Source: Microbacterium endophyticum (GTDB lineage: Bacteria > Actinomycetota > Actinomycetes > Actinomycetales > Microbacteriaceae). From it: a stretch of DNA of 64,000 bases. The stretch covers positions 2,294,001 to 2,358,000 of the forward strand of contig NZ_CP049255.1 in NCBI RefSeq assembly GCF_011047135.1. Direction: 5' to 3'. Under the pieces are notes generated by a model, which made no database searches, was not told the DNA's origin, and saw only the letters and a list, made by a program, of their open reading frames with translations. Position numbers and translations under genes: made by a program. Below, piece after piece: positions 7,996 to 17,700 of this stretch (its first letter is position 1; every line of letters starts with the position of its first letter).

Positions 7996-8735
7996 GAAAA
8001 GAAGAGTTTGCTGAACTATCGGCAGGACACGCACTTGGCGCGCTGTCGCCCGAAGACCAGACTGCTTTCGCTGACGCGATGCTCGAGCACCCCGAATGGG
8101 CCGACCTCGTCTCCGACGATCTCAACACTGCTGCGGCGCTTGCTGACACGATTCCTGCTGTTGCCCCGCCACGTGCGCTGCGTGAGGGAATCCTCGCGCA
8201 AATTAATTCGGTGACACCTCTCGCTGTGACCGAATCGGAAGATGCTGTCTCGCGTTCTCGTCCAGCTCGTGGACGATGGGGCTCTCGCGCATGGTTTGCG
8301 CTGGCGGCATCCCTCGCCCTCGTCCTCGGAATCGGTGGCGGCGCCGTATACGTTTCGCAGCAGTTGAGCACACCGGCATCCGTCGTGGCTCTCGACCGCA
8401 TCGAACAAGCCGCTGATGCGCAAAGCGCAACGACAACTCTCGCCGATGGGGGAGAAGCGACCCTGCACTGGTCAGCATCGGAAGGTGAAGCTGTGCTCGT
8501 CTCCGACGGGCTGCCGACCCTCACCGAAGCGCAGGCCTTCGAGCTTTGGTATGTGCGCGACGGCGAAGCGATCGCCGCGGGCGTGTTCGACGCGTCGAAC
8601 GGAGAAGCAACAGCTGTTCTCAGCGGAGAAATGCACGAGGGTGACGTCATCGCGGTCACCGTCGAAGCTGCCGGTGGTTCGGCAGATGGCCAACCGACCT
8701 CGACTCCGATCATTGCGATCGAAACCGGCGCCTAA
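7992..8735 (+). CDS. rskA: Anti-sigma-K factor RskA
   Basis: 247 aa, starting at GTG 7992 inside the last codons of sigK (GTGA overlap), so the pair is coupled. The N-terminal anti-sigma domain (residues 1-65, FAELSAGHALGALSPED) would hold SigK in the cytoplasm. One membrane segment lies at about residues 97-119 (WFALAASLALVLGIGGGAVY). The extracytoplasmic RskA C-terminal domain contains the typical FELWYVRDG segment. In this family release is by regulated intramembrane proteolysis; the trigger here is unknown. Confidence 0.9.
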   Translation: MRKEEFAELSAGHALGALSPEDQTAFADAMLEHPEWADLVSDDLNTAAALADTIPAVAPPRALREGILAQINSVTPLAVTESEDAVSRSRPARGRWGSRAWFALAASLALVLGIGGGAVYVSQQLSTPASVVALDRIEQAADAQSATTTLADGGEATLHWSASEGEAVLVSDGLPTLTEAQAFELWYVRDGEAIAAGVFDASNGEATAVLSGEMHEGDVIAVTVEAAGGSADGQPTSTPIIAIETGA

Positions 8736-8786
8736 CTCGCGCTTGAAGTCGAGATCGCGCTTCGGTTCGGCGGGTAGCCTTGATCG

Positions 8787-9425
8787 ATGAGTGATGAGTC
8801 GAGGGAATTCCACAAGCCCATCCGCCGGCCCGCAGAGCTCTTCGATCGCCTTTTCGCAGCCGATGACCCGGCCGAAGTCTCTCGCGTCGCCCACGGCACT
8901 GCCGCTGCTCTCCTTTCGCGGGTGCGTGAAGACCCCGAGGCTAACGTCGTCGATCGCCTCGTCGATTTCACGCGCGATCATGGCATCGACGACATCGCCG
9001 AGTTGTGGTCGCGCTCACCCGCTCGGTCCTTGCCCGGAACCCTCTGGCGGCTGTACCTCGTGCAGTTGATGATCCACGAAGATCCGCAGACGGCTGCTTT
9101 GCTCTACGAGCGCGGACGCACAGATACATCCACTGCCGACGAGATCGTAGCTGGCGCGCCAGCGCCTGCGGGTCCGGAAGAGCTCGTGGCCCTCGTCGAC
9201 CTGATTATGCGGGGTGTTTTCCAAGGCGACTTCGCGGTGGCTCTCGAGCGCGCATCGGCCTTCTGCCGCCTTGAAGCGACGGGCGCAGCCCACCTCGCCG
9301 ACGACTACGACGCGACTGAGCCCGAGCGTGCATCAGCATTCACAACGCGTGCCTTGCGATTGACGACATATGCGACAGATCTCGCGTCCGCTGCGACGCT
9401 CTGGCGAAAAGACGCGCTCACCTAG
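8787..9425 (+). CDS. Conserved actinobacterial hypothetical protein
   Basis: 212 aa, mostly helical, without signal peptide or membrane segment. Characteristic stretches are HKPIRRPAELFDRLFAADDP and GTLWRLYLVQLMIHEDP. To my recollection, similar proteins in Microbacteriaceae are often wrongly labelled as an RNA polymerase subunit; nothing in this sequence supports that. The N-terminal EFHKPIRRP segment looks strongly conserved. No function is assigned. It lies 51 bp after rskA on the same strand and may be read through from it. Confidence 0.65.
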   Translation: MSDESREFHKPIRRPAELFDRLFAADDPAEVSRVAHGTAAALLSRVREDPEANVVDRLVDFTRDHGIDDIAELWSRSPARSLPGTLWRLYLVQLMIHEDPQTAALLYERGRTDTSTADEIVAGAPAPAGPEELVALVDLIMRGVFQGDFAVALERASAFCRLEATGAAHLADDYDATEPERASAFTTRALRLTTYATDLASAATLWRKDALT

Positions 9426-9450
9426 ACGTCGACGCGAAAAAATTAGCGCC

Positions 9451-9522
9451 GGGCCGCAGAACGCCTCTCGGCGCGAGGCCGCTCGAAGCGGCAGAGTATG
9501 GAGCCCGGGGTTACTGCGGCCC
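9451..9522. other. Long-loop inverted repeat between genes
   Basis: GGGCCGCAG (9451-9459) is the exact reverse complement of CTGCGGCCC (9514-9522). A smaller hairpin (GCGCCG/CGGCGC) overlaps its left part. It occupies the 157-bp gap before pabC, but no T-tract follows, so its role is unclear. Confidence 0.3.
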
Positions 9523-9582
9523 GACTACTCAAGTGTAACAAGAGCACGGCAACGAGCATTCCTTGCGGCGTAGGCTCACGGT

Positions 9583-10467
9583 ATGTCTTGGCGTTTTGCT
9601 CTGCTCATCGACCCGCTCGCAGCCGATGTTTCGCTGCCCGGCTATGGCCACACTTTCGAAGTCGTCGACCCGAGCGCTCCGGCATTGAGCGTGGGGGAAC
9701 TGAGCACTCAGCGCGGTGACGGAATCTTCGAGTCGATCGGTGTGATTAGCGGTCACGCCCAAGAGGTCGAAGCTCATCTGGAGCGCCTTGCGCACTCTGC
9801 GCGGCTGTGCGATCTGCCGGCGCCTCACCTCACACAGTGGCGCGAGGCAATCAACGTTGCCGCGGCCGTCTGCCCAGCGGGCGAGTGCGTCATCAAACTC
9901 ATTCTCAGCCGCGGTATCGAACACGGCCCGACACCCACCGCATGGGTGACTGCCGCTGAAGCGCCGAATAACGCCGCTGTGCGCGTGAATGGCGTACGAG
10001 TTGTCACGCTCGATCGTGGGCTCGACAGCGGCGCATCTGAGCGTGCTCCGTGGCTTTTGCTGGGGGCCAAAACGCTTTCCTATGCGGTCAACATGGCAGC
10101 CCTCCGGGAATCAAAGCGTCAAGGAGCGGATGACGCGATCTTTGTTTCTTCTGACGGCATTGTGCTCGAGGGGCCCACATCCTCAGTGATTCTGCGCTTC
10201 GGCGACAGGTTCGTGACACCTCAGCCGGGAGCTGGCATCCTCCACGGCACAACTCAGATGAGTGTTTTTGAACACTTGACGGCGCGGGGTCACGAGGCGG
10301 CGTACGAAACGATCACGGCGGCAGAGCTCGAACAAGCGGATGCCGCATGGCTCGTCTCGAGCGTGCGACTGGCAGCTCCGGTTTCTACCCTGAACGCAAA
10401 AAAACTCGTGATGGATGCCGAGTTCACGGCATCCATCAACGAGTATTTGCTGTCACCGCGCGACTAG
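9583..10467 (+). CDS. pabC: Aminodeoxychorismate lyase (class IV PLP enzyme)
   Basis: 294 aa. The fold-type IV PLP signature is present: GDGIFESIGV near residue 45, the Schiff-base lysine in GAKTLSYAVN (Lys163), and the EGPTSSVILRFGDRFVTPQ segment followed by GILHGTTQ. These enzymes convert 4-amino-4-deoxychorismate to 4-aminobenzoate for folate synthesis. Branched-chain or D-amino-acid aminotransferases share the fold, but the length and actinobacterial form favour PabC. The gene is convergent with pstB, with only 13 bp between stops. Confidence 0.82.
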   Translation: MSWRFALLIDPLAADVSLPGYGHTFEVVDPSAPALSVGELSTQRGDGIFESIGVISGHAQEVEAHLERLAHSARLCDLPAPHLTQWREAINVAAAVCPAGECVIKLILSRGIEHGPTPTAWVTAAEAPNNAAVRVNGVRVVTLDRGLDSGASERAPWLLLGAKTLSYAVNMAALRESKRQGADDAIFVSSDGIVLEGPTSSVILRFGDRFVTPQPGAGILHGTTQMSVFEHLTARGHEAAYETITAAELEQADAAWLVSSVRLAAPVSTLNAKKLVMDAEFTASINEYLLSPRD

Positions 10468-10480
10468 GCGCAGCGGGGGA

Positions 10481-11260
10481 TTATCCGAAGCGGCCCGAGA
10501 CGTAGTCTTCGGTGGCCTGCACAGCGGGAGTCGTGAAGATCGCCGACGTGTCGTTGTATTCGATGAGCTTTCCGGGCTTGCCGGTGCCCGCGATATTGAA
10601 GAAAGCGGTCTTCTCGCTGACGCGTGATGCCTGCTGCATGTTGTGCGTGACGATGACGATCGTGTAGTCGTTCTTCAGCTCGCCGATCAGCTCTTCGATC
10701 GCGTACGTCGAGATGGGGTCAAGGGCCGAGCAAGGCTCGTCCATCAGCAGCACGTCGGGGGAGACGGCAATCGCACGCGCGATGCACAGGCGCTGCTGCT
10801 GACCGCCCGAGAGTCCTGATCCCGGACGGTCGAGACGATCCTTCACTTCGTTCCAGAGGTTTGCGCCCTTGAGCGAGTTCTCTACGAGGTCGTCAGCGTC
10901 TGACTTCGAGATGCGCTTGTTGTTGAGCTTCACACCGGCGAGCACGTTGTCGCGGATCGACATCGTGGGGAAGGGGTTCGGCCGCTGGAAGACCATACCC
11001 ACGTCGCGGCGCACCGCCACCGGGTCGACGCCTGGACCGTAGAGGTCGTCACCGTCGAGCAGCACTTCGCCCTCGACGTAGGCGCCGGGAATCACTTCAT
11101 GCATGCGGTTGAGCGTGCGGAGGAATGTCGACTTGCCACAGCCGGAAGGGCCGATGAACGCTGTGACGGATCGGGGTTCAATCATCAGCGACACGTCTTC
11201 TACCGCGAGGAAATCGCCGTAGTACACGTTGAGGTCGTTGACTTCGATGCTCTTAGACAC
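10481..11260 (-). CDS. pstB: Phosphate ABC transporter ATP-binding protein PstB
   Basis: 259 aa ABC ATPase. Walker A is GPSGCGKST, the signature is [14 protein letters not shown], Walker B is [13 protein letters not shown] and the switch region is IVTHNMQQA. The segments [10 protein letters not shown] and [11 protein letters not shown] are hallmarks of PstB. It powers high-affinity phosphate import through PstA and PstC. It is the last gene of the pstSCAB operon on this strand, 19 bp after pstA. Confidence 0.97.
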   Translation of the reverse strand: MSKSIEVNDLNVYYGDFLAVEDVSLMIEPRSVTAFIGPSGCGKSTFLRTLNRMHEVIPGAYVEGEVLLDGDDLYGPGVDPVAVRRDVGMVFQRPNPFPTMSIRDNVLAGVKLNNKRISKSDADDLVENSLKGANLWNEVKDRLDRPGSGLSGGQQQRLCIARAIAVSPDVLLMDEPCSALDPISTYAIEELIGELKNDYTIVIVTHNMQQASRVSEKTAFFNIAGTGKPGKLIEYNDTSAIFTTPAVQATEDYVSGRFG

Positions 11261-11279
11261 GGGGGCTCTTTCTTTCGGT

Positions 11280-12377
11280 TCAGCGACGGCCGGTCTTGGG
11301 GGAGAACAGCTTCGCGATCATTCGCGCAGCCAGGTTCAACACCATGACGATGAGAATAAGGGTGAGAGCGCCGGCCCATGCGCGGGCGACGGAATCGTCC
11401 GGGGTCGTGCCCTGGTTCGCGTACTGGTTGTACACGTACACCGGCAGGGTCATCATGTTGCCATCGAAAAGGTTGAGGTTGAGGCTCTGCGTGTAGCCCG
11501 CTGTAAGAAGCAGGGGAGCAGTCTCACCGATGACACGCGCGATGGCAAGCATGATACCCGTGGTGATTCCGGCGATCGATGTCGGGATCACCACCTTGAG
11601 GATCGTGAGCCACTTCGGCACGCCTAGCGCGTAGGCGGCTTCACGGAGTTCGTTGGGCACGAGACGCAGCATCTCTTCAGATGACCGAACGACAACGGGA
11701 ATCATGAGCACGCTCAAGGCGATGGCGCCGATGATGCCCATTGAGATACCCGGACCGAAGAACAGCGCGAAGACTGCATAGGCGAACAGACCCGCAACGA
11801 TCGAGGGGATGCCGGTCATCACATCGACGAAGAAGGTGATGGCCCGCGAGAGCCGGCTGCCGGTGGAGTACTCGACGAGATAGATCGACGTCATGAGCCC
11901 GATCGGTACCGAGATCACAGTTGTTGCGGCCGTGATGAGCAGCGTGCCGTAGATGGCGTGGATCGCGCCGCCGCCGGCGCCCACGACGTTCCGCATGCTG
12001 GAGCTGAAGAACTCGATATCAAAGCGCTGCACGCCTTCGACCACGACGGTGTAGAGCAGCGAGATGAGCGGCAGCAGAGCGACGATGAACGCTGCCGAGA
12101 CGACTGCTGTGATGACCCGGTCTGCCGCTTTGCGACGGCCTTCGACGATGCTCGAGAGTACGCCGATGGCGATGACGAACAGCAGGGTGCCGAGGAACAC
12201 CGCGGCCGCGATATTGAAGTTCTTGATCGGCTGACCGGCGTTCAAGATCGCGAAGACTGCGAACATGATGAGCCACGATGCGCCGAGCACCGTCCACGGC
12301 ACAGATCGCGGCAGCTTGCCGCTTGTGAGGGAGTTCACCGACTTCACGGGAGAAGCGGTGGCTGTAACAGTCGACAT
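11280..12377 (-). CDS. pstA: Phosphate ABC transporter permease PstA
   Basis: 365 aa with about six or more membrane segments and the permease coupling loop ([20 protein letters not shown]). The start ATG at 12377 shares one base with the pstC stop (TGATG), so the two are coupled; an upstream in-frame extension to 12419 was rejected for that reason. The N-terminus is longer than in Escherichia coli and carries two extra hydrophobic stretches, common in actinobacteria. It forms the channel with PstC. Confidence 0.95.
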   Translation of the reverse strand: MSTVTATASPVKSVNSLTSGKLPRSVPWTVLGASWLIMFAVFAILNAGQPIKNFNIAAAVFLGTLLFVIAIGVLSSIVEGRRKAADRVITAVVSAAFIVALLPLISLLYTVVVEGVQRFDIEFFSSSMRNVVGAGGGAIHAIYGTLLITAATTVISVPIGLMTSIYLVEYSTGSRLSRAITFFVDVMTGIPSIVAGLFAYAVFALFFGPGISMGIIGAIALSVLMIPVVVRSSEEMLRLVPNELREAAYALGVPKWLTILKVVIPTSIAGITTGIMLAIARVIGETAPLLLTAGYTQSLNLNLFDGNMMTLPVYVYNQYANQGTTPDDSVARAWAGALTLILIVMVLNLAARMIAKLFSPKTGRR

Positions 12378-13339
12378 CAGTTTGCTCCCGAGAATTCGGA
12401 ACGGCGGTTGACAATCCAACGGGCAAGCGCGTTGACCGCGAACGTGAGCACGAAGAGCACAAGGCCGGTCGCGATCAACACGCTCACGCCATCGCCGTAC
12501 GCCTCAGGGAAGGAGAGCGCGATATTTGCGGGGATCGTGGTCGGGTTCGTAGCCGTAATGAGCTCGAATGTCACAGCACCGGACACCGAGAGCACCATCG
12601 TGACGGCCATCGTCTCTCCGAGGGCGCGTCCGAGGGCGAGCATCGCGGCCGAGACCATACCGCCGCGGGCGAAGGGGAGCACGGCCATGCGGATCATCTC
12701 CCAGCGGGTGGCTCCCAGCGCTAGTGCTGCCTCTTCGTGAAGCTTCGGGGTTTGCAGGAAGACCTCACGGCAGATGGCCGTCATGATCGGCAAGACCATG
12801 ATCGCGAGCACGAGGGCGGCGGTGAGGATGGTGCGACCCGTTGCGGATACTTGGCCGCCGAAGAGCGGAATCCAGCCGAGATATTCGTTCAGCCATGCGT
12901 AGAAGGGCTGAATGAGTCCAGCGAAGGTAACGCCGCCCCAGAGGCCGAAGACCACAGACGGCACAGCAGCGAGCAGGTCGATGATGTAGCCGAGGAACGA
13001 CGCGATACGGCGCGGCGCGTAGTGCGAGATGAAGAGTGCGATGCCGATAGCGAGCGGAGCGGCGATGATGAGCGCGAGGATCGACGCCCAGATGGTGCCG
13101 AAGACGAACGGGCCAACATAGGCCCAGAACGATTCGCCCTTAAGGATCGGGTTTGCCTCGGGGTCACCCGTGAACGCCGGAATGCTCTCGGCTACGAGAA
13201 AGACGGTTACGGCCGCGAGTACGACGAGGATCGTGATTCCGGCGGCGACAGCGGTGCCGGAAAAGACGAGATCGCCAGGCCGCCGGGGTGCCTTCGGTTT
13301 ACTGCGCGGCTTGGTGTCCTTCGCCGTAGTCATCGCCAT
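12377..13339 (-). CDS. pstC: Phosphate ABC transporter permease PstC
   Basis: 320 aa. A basic N-terminus (KPRSKPKAPRRPGD) precedes six membrane segments. The permease loop is EEAALALGATRWEMIRMAVLP, and the GRALGETMAVTMV stretch is typical of PstC. It is separated from pstS by 136 bp that contain a hairpin, and overlaps pstA by one base. Confidence 0.95.
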   Translation of the reverse strand: MAMTTAKDTKPRSKPKAPRRPGDLVFSGTAVAAGITILVVLAAVTVFLVAESIPAFTGDPEANPILKGESFWAYVGPFVFGTIWASILALIIAAPLAIGIALFISHYAPRRIASFLGYIIDLLAAVPSVVFGLWGGVTFAGLIQPFYAWLNEYLGWIPLFGGQVSATGRTILTAALVLAIMVLPIMTAICREVFLQTPKLHEEAALALGATRWEMIRMAVLPFARGGMVSAAMLALGRALGETMAVTMVLSVSGAVTFELITATNPTTIPANIALSFPEAYGDGVSVLIATGLVLFVLTFAVNALARWIVNRRSEFSGAN

Positions 13340-13418
13340 TCAAGCTTCCTTTGTGTGGAGTCCGATCGGGCTCAGCACGAGCCCCGGTGCGATCAAGCGC
13401 CGAGGCCCCTGCAGAACC

Positions 13419-13457
13419 TGCCCAGCTCGGAGTGTAACGAGTGCCCCGAGCTGGGCA
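13419..13457 (-). terminator. Hairpin between pstS and pstC
   Basis: TGCCCAGCTCGG (13419-13430) and CCGAGCTGGGCA (13446-13457) are perfect complements around a 15-nt loop. It lies 18 bp after the pstS stop and has no clear T-tract on the complement strand. It could act as a partial terminator or an mRNA 3' stabiliser that raises pstS level over pstCAB. Confidence 0.5.
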
Positions 13458-13475
13458 AGGATAAGCGGGATTAAA

Positions 13476-14576
13476 TTACTTGATCAGCGCGATCGCGGAC
13501 TCAACCTGGGTACGCAGGCTGTCGGAGATCGGAGCCGAACCAGCGTTCGACGCTGCGGCATCCTGACCCTCGGGGCTTGCGATGTAGGAGAAGTACTGCG
13601 ACACGAGGTCAGCGACGTTGGAGTCTTCGTACTCGACGCAACCGATGAGGTAGCTCACGAGAGCGATCGGGTAAACGCCAGCCTCGTCGGTGGTGCGGTC
13701 GAGCTCGATGGCGATGTCGCCGTCGGTGCGACCCTCAACCTCGGGAGAAGCGTCAACGAGCGCCGCAGCAGCTTCGGGCGAGTAAGAGACGAACTCTCCA
13801 CCGACCTCGATAGCAACGGTGCCGAGGTCGCCGGCCTGCGAAGCGTCGGCGTAACCAATGGTGCCCTGACCGCCGGTCACAGCAGCAACGACACCGGAGG
13901 TGCCCTGTGCGGCTTCACCGGAATCGAGCGGCCATTCGCCGTCAGCCTCGTAGCTCCACACGTCGGGTGCGACAACGTTGAGGTAGTCGGTGAAGTTCTC
14001 GGTGGTACCCGAGTCGTCCGAGCGGTGCACGGGCGAGATCGCGAGGTCGGGAAGGTCAACACCCGGGTTGAGGTCGGCGATAGCCGCGTCATTCCAGTTG
14101 GTGATCGTTCCGGCGAAGATGCCAGCGACCGTCTTGGCGTCGAGGTCGAGCGAGTCGATGCCGTCGAGGTTGAAGATGATCGCGATCGGCGAGATGTAGA
14201 GCGGCAGCTCGACGATTCCAGCGGCGCCGTCATCTGCGCACGAGGCGAAGCCGCCAGCGGCGATCTCCTCGTCGTTGAACGCACGGTCAGAACCGATGAA
14301 GTTGCTGGCGCCGGCGATGAAGTTCTCGCGGCCTGTTCCCGAACCGGTGGGCTCGTAGTTGATCGTGACGTCGGGGTTTGCCGTCTGGAATGCGGCGACC
14401 CATGCTTCCTGGGCTGCCGTCTGTGACGAGGCTCCCGTTGCGGAAAGGGTGCCCGAGAGCGTCGATGCGCTTTCGGTGTCAGTGGCGGTGCCACCTTCGT
14501 TTGCGGCGCAGCCGGCGAGAGCGAGAGCCGCGACAGCGGCGAGGGCGCCCACCTGGGCGATGCGGTTGATCTTCAC
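13476..14576 (-). CDS. pstS: Phosphate-binding lipoprotein PstS
   Basis: 366 aa from GTG 14576, chosen for the GAAGGA ribosome binding site just upstream and because it places a lipoprotein signal at the N-terminus (lipobox LAGC). Phosphate-binding motifs are present: TGASSQTAAQEAWVAAF, GSGTGRENF, SPVHRSDDSGTTENF and SGVVAAVTGGQGTIGYA. It captures phosphate outside the cell for PstCAB. A PHO box lies about 90 bp upstream, so induction at low phosphate is expected. Confidence 0.96.
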   Translation of the reverse strand: MKINRIAQVGALAAVAALALAGCAANEGGTATDTESASTLSGTLSATGASSQTAAQEAWVAAFQTANPDVTINYEPTGSGTGRENFIAGASNFIGSDRAFNDEEIAAGGFASCADDGAAGIVELPLYISPIAIIFNLDGIDSLDLDAKTVAGIFAGTITNWNDAAIADLNPGVDLPDLAISPVHRSDDSGTTENFTDYLNVVAPDVWSYEADGEWPLDSGEAAQGTSGVVAAVTGGQGTIGYADASQAGDLGTVAIEVGGEFVSYSPEAAAALVDASPEVEGRTDGDIAIELDRTTDEAGVYPIALVSYLIGCVEYEDSNVADLVSQYFSYIASPEGQDAAASNAGSAPISDSLRTQVESAIALIK

Positions 14577-14665
14577 TGTGAATCCTTCACAAATCAGGGT
14601 GGTGTGACCCGGTGCAGGGCACGCCCCGACGGTAGACACGAACTCTTAAGAGAGTGCGCTGCAGG

Positions 14666-14687
14666 GGTGAACGGGAGGTGAACGGCT
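14666..14687 (-). promoter_or_regulatory. PHO box (direct repeats) between pstS and the NRPS gene
   Basis: On the complement, GTTCACC occurs twice exactly 11 bp apart (plus-strand GGTGAAC at 14666-14672 and 14677-14683). This matches the 11-nt direct repeat units bound by PhoP in Streptomyces. It lies 90 bp upstream of pstS and 51 bp upstream of the NRPS start at 14735, so it could affect both. RegX3 or a PhoP homologue is the likely ligand. Confidence 0.75.
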
Positions 14688-14734
14688 CCTGTGTGTGCCA
14701 AATTGGGGCTCATGCGGAAAATAGTCTGATCGTC

Positions 14735-17700
14735 ATGCCCCACCTTCCCGACGTGGCGCAGCCTCTTTTGGATGCTGCTTCCCTCGCGCCCAGGTCCCGT
14801 ACTCTCATCGACGTTCTCCGTGCCACTGCGGCCCAGTTTCCCGAGGCATCCGCTCTCGACGACGGGTCTGGCGCGCTGAGTTACCGCGAGCTGCTGGCGC
14901 ACGTCAACCGGACAGCTGCACGCCTGCACGAGGCAGGCGTCCGGCGCGGCGACCGCGTGGGAGTGCGGGTGGCATCGGGTTCGAAGGAGCTCTACATCTC
15001 GATTCTCGGCGTTCTCGCCGCGGGCGCCGCATACGTTCCCGTCGATGCTGATGATCCCGACGAACGTGCACGACTTGTCTTCGGTGAGGCCGCCGTAACG
15101 GGCATCATCGTCGGTTCGGGGGAGTACGTCTCCTCTGACCACGAGACTGACTCTGCAGCAGAACCTCTCTTTTCCGGAGATGCGCCACACCCCGCAACGA
15201 CGTCCACTGCGACGGTCCCCTCACCGGAGCCGAGCGACGACGCGTGGATCATCTTCACCTCCGGTTCAACGGGTGTACCCAAAGGTGTCGCTGTGACCCA
15301 CCGCTCAGCGGCGGCATTCGTCGATGCCGAGGCCGGGCTCTTCTTACGCGATGCACCCCTTTGTGCTGGTGACCGAGTGTTGGCCGGACTCTCTGTCGCG
15401 TTCGATGCGTCGTGCGAAGAAATGTGGCTCGCGTGGCGAAATGGTGCGTGCCTGGTGCCCGCGCCGCGTGCACTCGTGCGCTCCGGTGAAGACCTCGCGC
15501 CATGGCTGCTGCGGCAGGGCATCACCGCGGTGTCCACAGTGCCGACGCTCGCGGCAATGTGGCCCTCGAGTGCGATCGAAAACGTGCGACTGCTTATTTT
15601 CGGCGGCGAGGCGTGCCCGCCGGAACTAGCGGCCCGACTCGTTGCGGACGGGCGTGAAGTGTGGAACACCTACGGTCCGACCGAAGCGACAGTCGTCGCA
15701 TGCGCGGCCCTCCTCGATGGCACAGTGCCGGTGCGCATCGGACTCCCGCTCGATGGCTGGAGTCTGGCAGTCGTGAACACCGCAGGCGAGCCAGTAGCCG
15801 AAGGTGAGACGGGCGAATTGATCATCGGTGGGGTGGGGCTTGCCCGCTACCTCGACCCCGCCAAAGACGCCGAGAAATACGCCCCGATGCCAACTCTCGG
15901 GTGGGACCGTGCCTACCGTTCCGGCGATCTCGTGCGCTACGACACCGAAGGCCTCGTCTTCCAGGGGCGTGCAGACGATCAGGTAAAGGTGGGCGGGCGG
16001 CGCATCGAACTCGGTGAAGTCGAGTCCGCGCTCCAAGACCTGCCTGGCGTTGCTGCCGCGACAGTAGCTGTGCGCACCACGGATGCCGGTGTCTCGGTGC
16101 TTGTCGGGTATCTCGTTGCCGACAACCCCGCTGCCGGATTCGACACCTCTTCCGCACGGATGACGCTGTCGGAGCGCCTTCCTGCGGCAATCGTGCCGCT
16201 GCTCGCCCTCGTCGAGGAGTTGCCGGTGCGGACGTCGGGAAAAGTGGATCGCGCAGCGCTCCCGTGGCCGCTTCCCGGCATCGATACTCCCGTCGCGGGC
16301 CTCACACCCGGCGAAGCATGGCTGGCTGAGCAGTGGCAGGCCGTCTTGGGTGTGCCCGTTCCGGGGCCGAAGGCCGACTTCTTCGATCTCGGCGGTGGGT
16401 CACTTGCTGCGGCGCAGCTCGTGTCGCGCATCCGTCAGCGCGTGCCGGAGTTCGCTGTCGCCGACATCTATGACGTACCCCGGCTGGGAGCGATGGCCAA
16501 AGCCCTCGGTCCACTCGTCTCCGACGATGACGTGCACTTTCACGAGCCGCTTCCGACTCCGCGGCGGATGCAGTGGCTCCAGACGCTCTTGGGAATTCCG
16601 TTGTTTGTGCTCACCGGCATCCGCTGGTTGTTGTACATCTTGACCGCGTCTGCGCTTCTCCAGCCTTTCGGCGGATTCGACGTGCTGCCTACCGTGCCGT
16701 GGCCGGCACTGGTCCTGGGGCTCCTCGTGTTCGCCACCCCCTTCGGCAAGATGGCGATCGCTGCCGGTGCCGCGCGCGTGCTGCTGCGCGGCGTGGCCCC
16801 CGGCGACTATCCGCGCGGCGGGGGAGTTCACCTGCGGCTCTGGCTCGCCGAGCAGTTAGCCGATCAGATTGATGCCGTCGGCCTTGCCGGCGCGCCGTGG
16901 ATCAGTTACTACGCTCGCGCATTGGGCGCCCGCATCGGTCGAAACGTCGATTTGCACACTCTGCCGCCCATTACGGGAATGCTCCGCATCGGTGATGGCG
17001 CCTCGATCGAGCCCGAGGTGGACCTGTCGGGGTACTGGATCGACGGTGACCTCGTGCGCATCGGCGAAGTGCGCATCGGAGCCGAGGCAACGGTGGGTGC
17101 ACGCAGCACTCTCGCCCCGGGCACCCGCATCGGGCAGCGCGCAGAAATAGCGCCAGGCTCCGCTGTTTTCGGTCGCGTTCGAGCTGACCAATCGTGGGCG
17201 GGATCCCCTGCCATCCGCGTAGGCGGCACCTCCCGCGGTTGGCCCGGCGAGCACGCACCTGCGACGCACCGCTGGCTGTGGGCATATGCCGCATCAGCCA
17301 TCGGCTTGGCGTTGCTGCCCGTCATCGCCTTCGCGTGCGGTGCGGCGGTGCTCGCACTCGGTATGCGCGGTGCAGATTCGCTTGCCGAGGCAGCGCTCGC
17401 CGCAGCGATCTGGCTCGTACCGGCAACGCTTCTTACGGGTCTCGTGTTTGCTGCTGTCGTGGTCCTTCTCGTGCGATTGCTCTCACTCGGTCTTCGCGAA
17501 GGTATTACGCCGGTGCGCAGCCGCATCGGGTGGCAAGCCTGGTCGATCGAGCGCTTGCTCGATGCATCACGCGTGCTCTTGTTTCCGCTTTACTCGAGCC
17601 TGTTCACGCCAGTGTGGCTCCGGATGCTGGGAGCATCTGTCGGTCGAGATGTCGAAGCATCCACGGTCTTGCTTCTGCCGTCGATGACGCGCATCGATGA

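Noticed and set aside
13170..14426. 418-codon open frame on the plus strand across pstS/pstC
   Set aside because: It is antisense to pstS, which has a full family match, and its translation is rich in Arg/Val/Asp repeats without domains. High-GC codon bias creates such frames.
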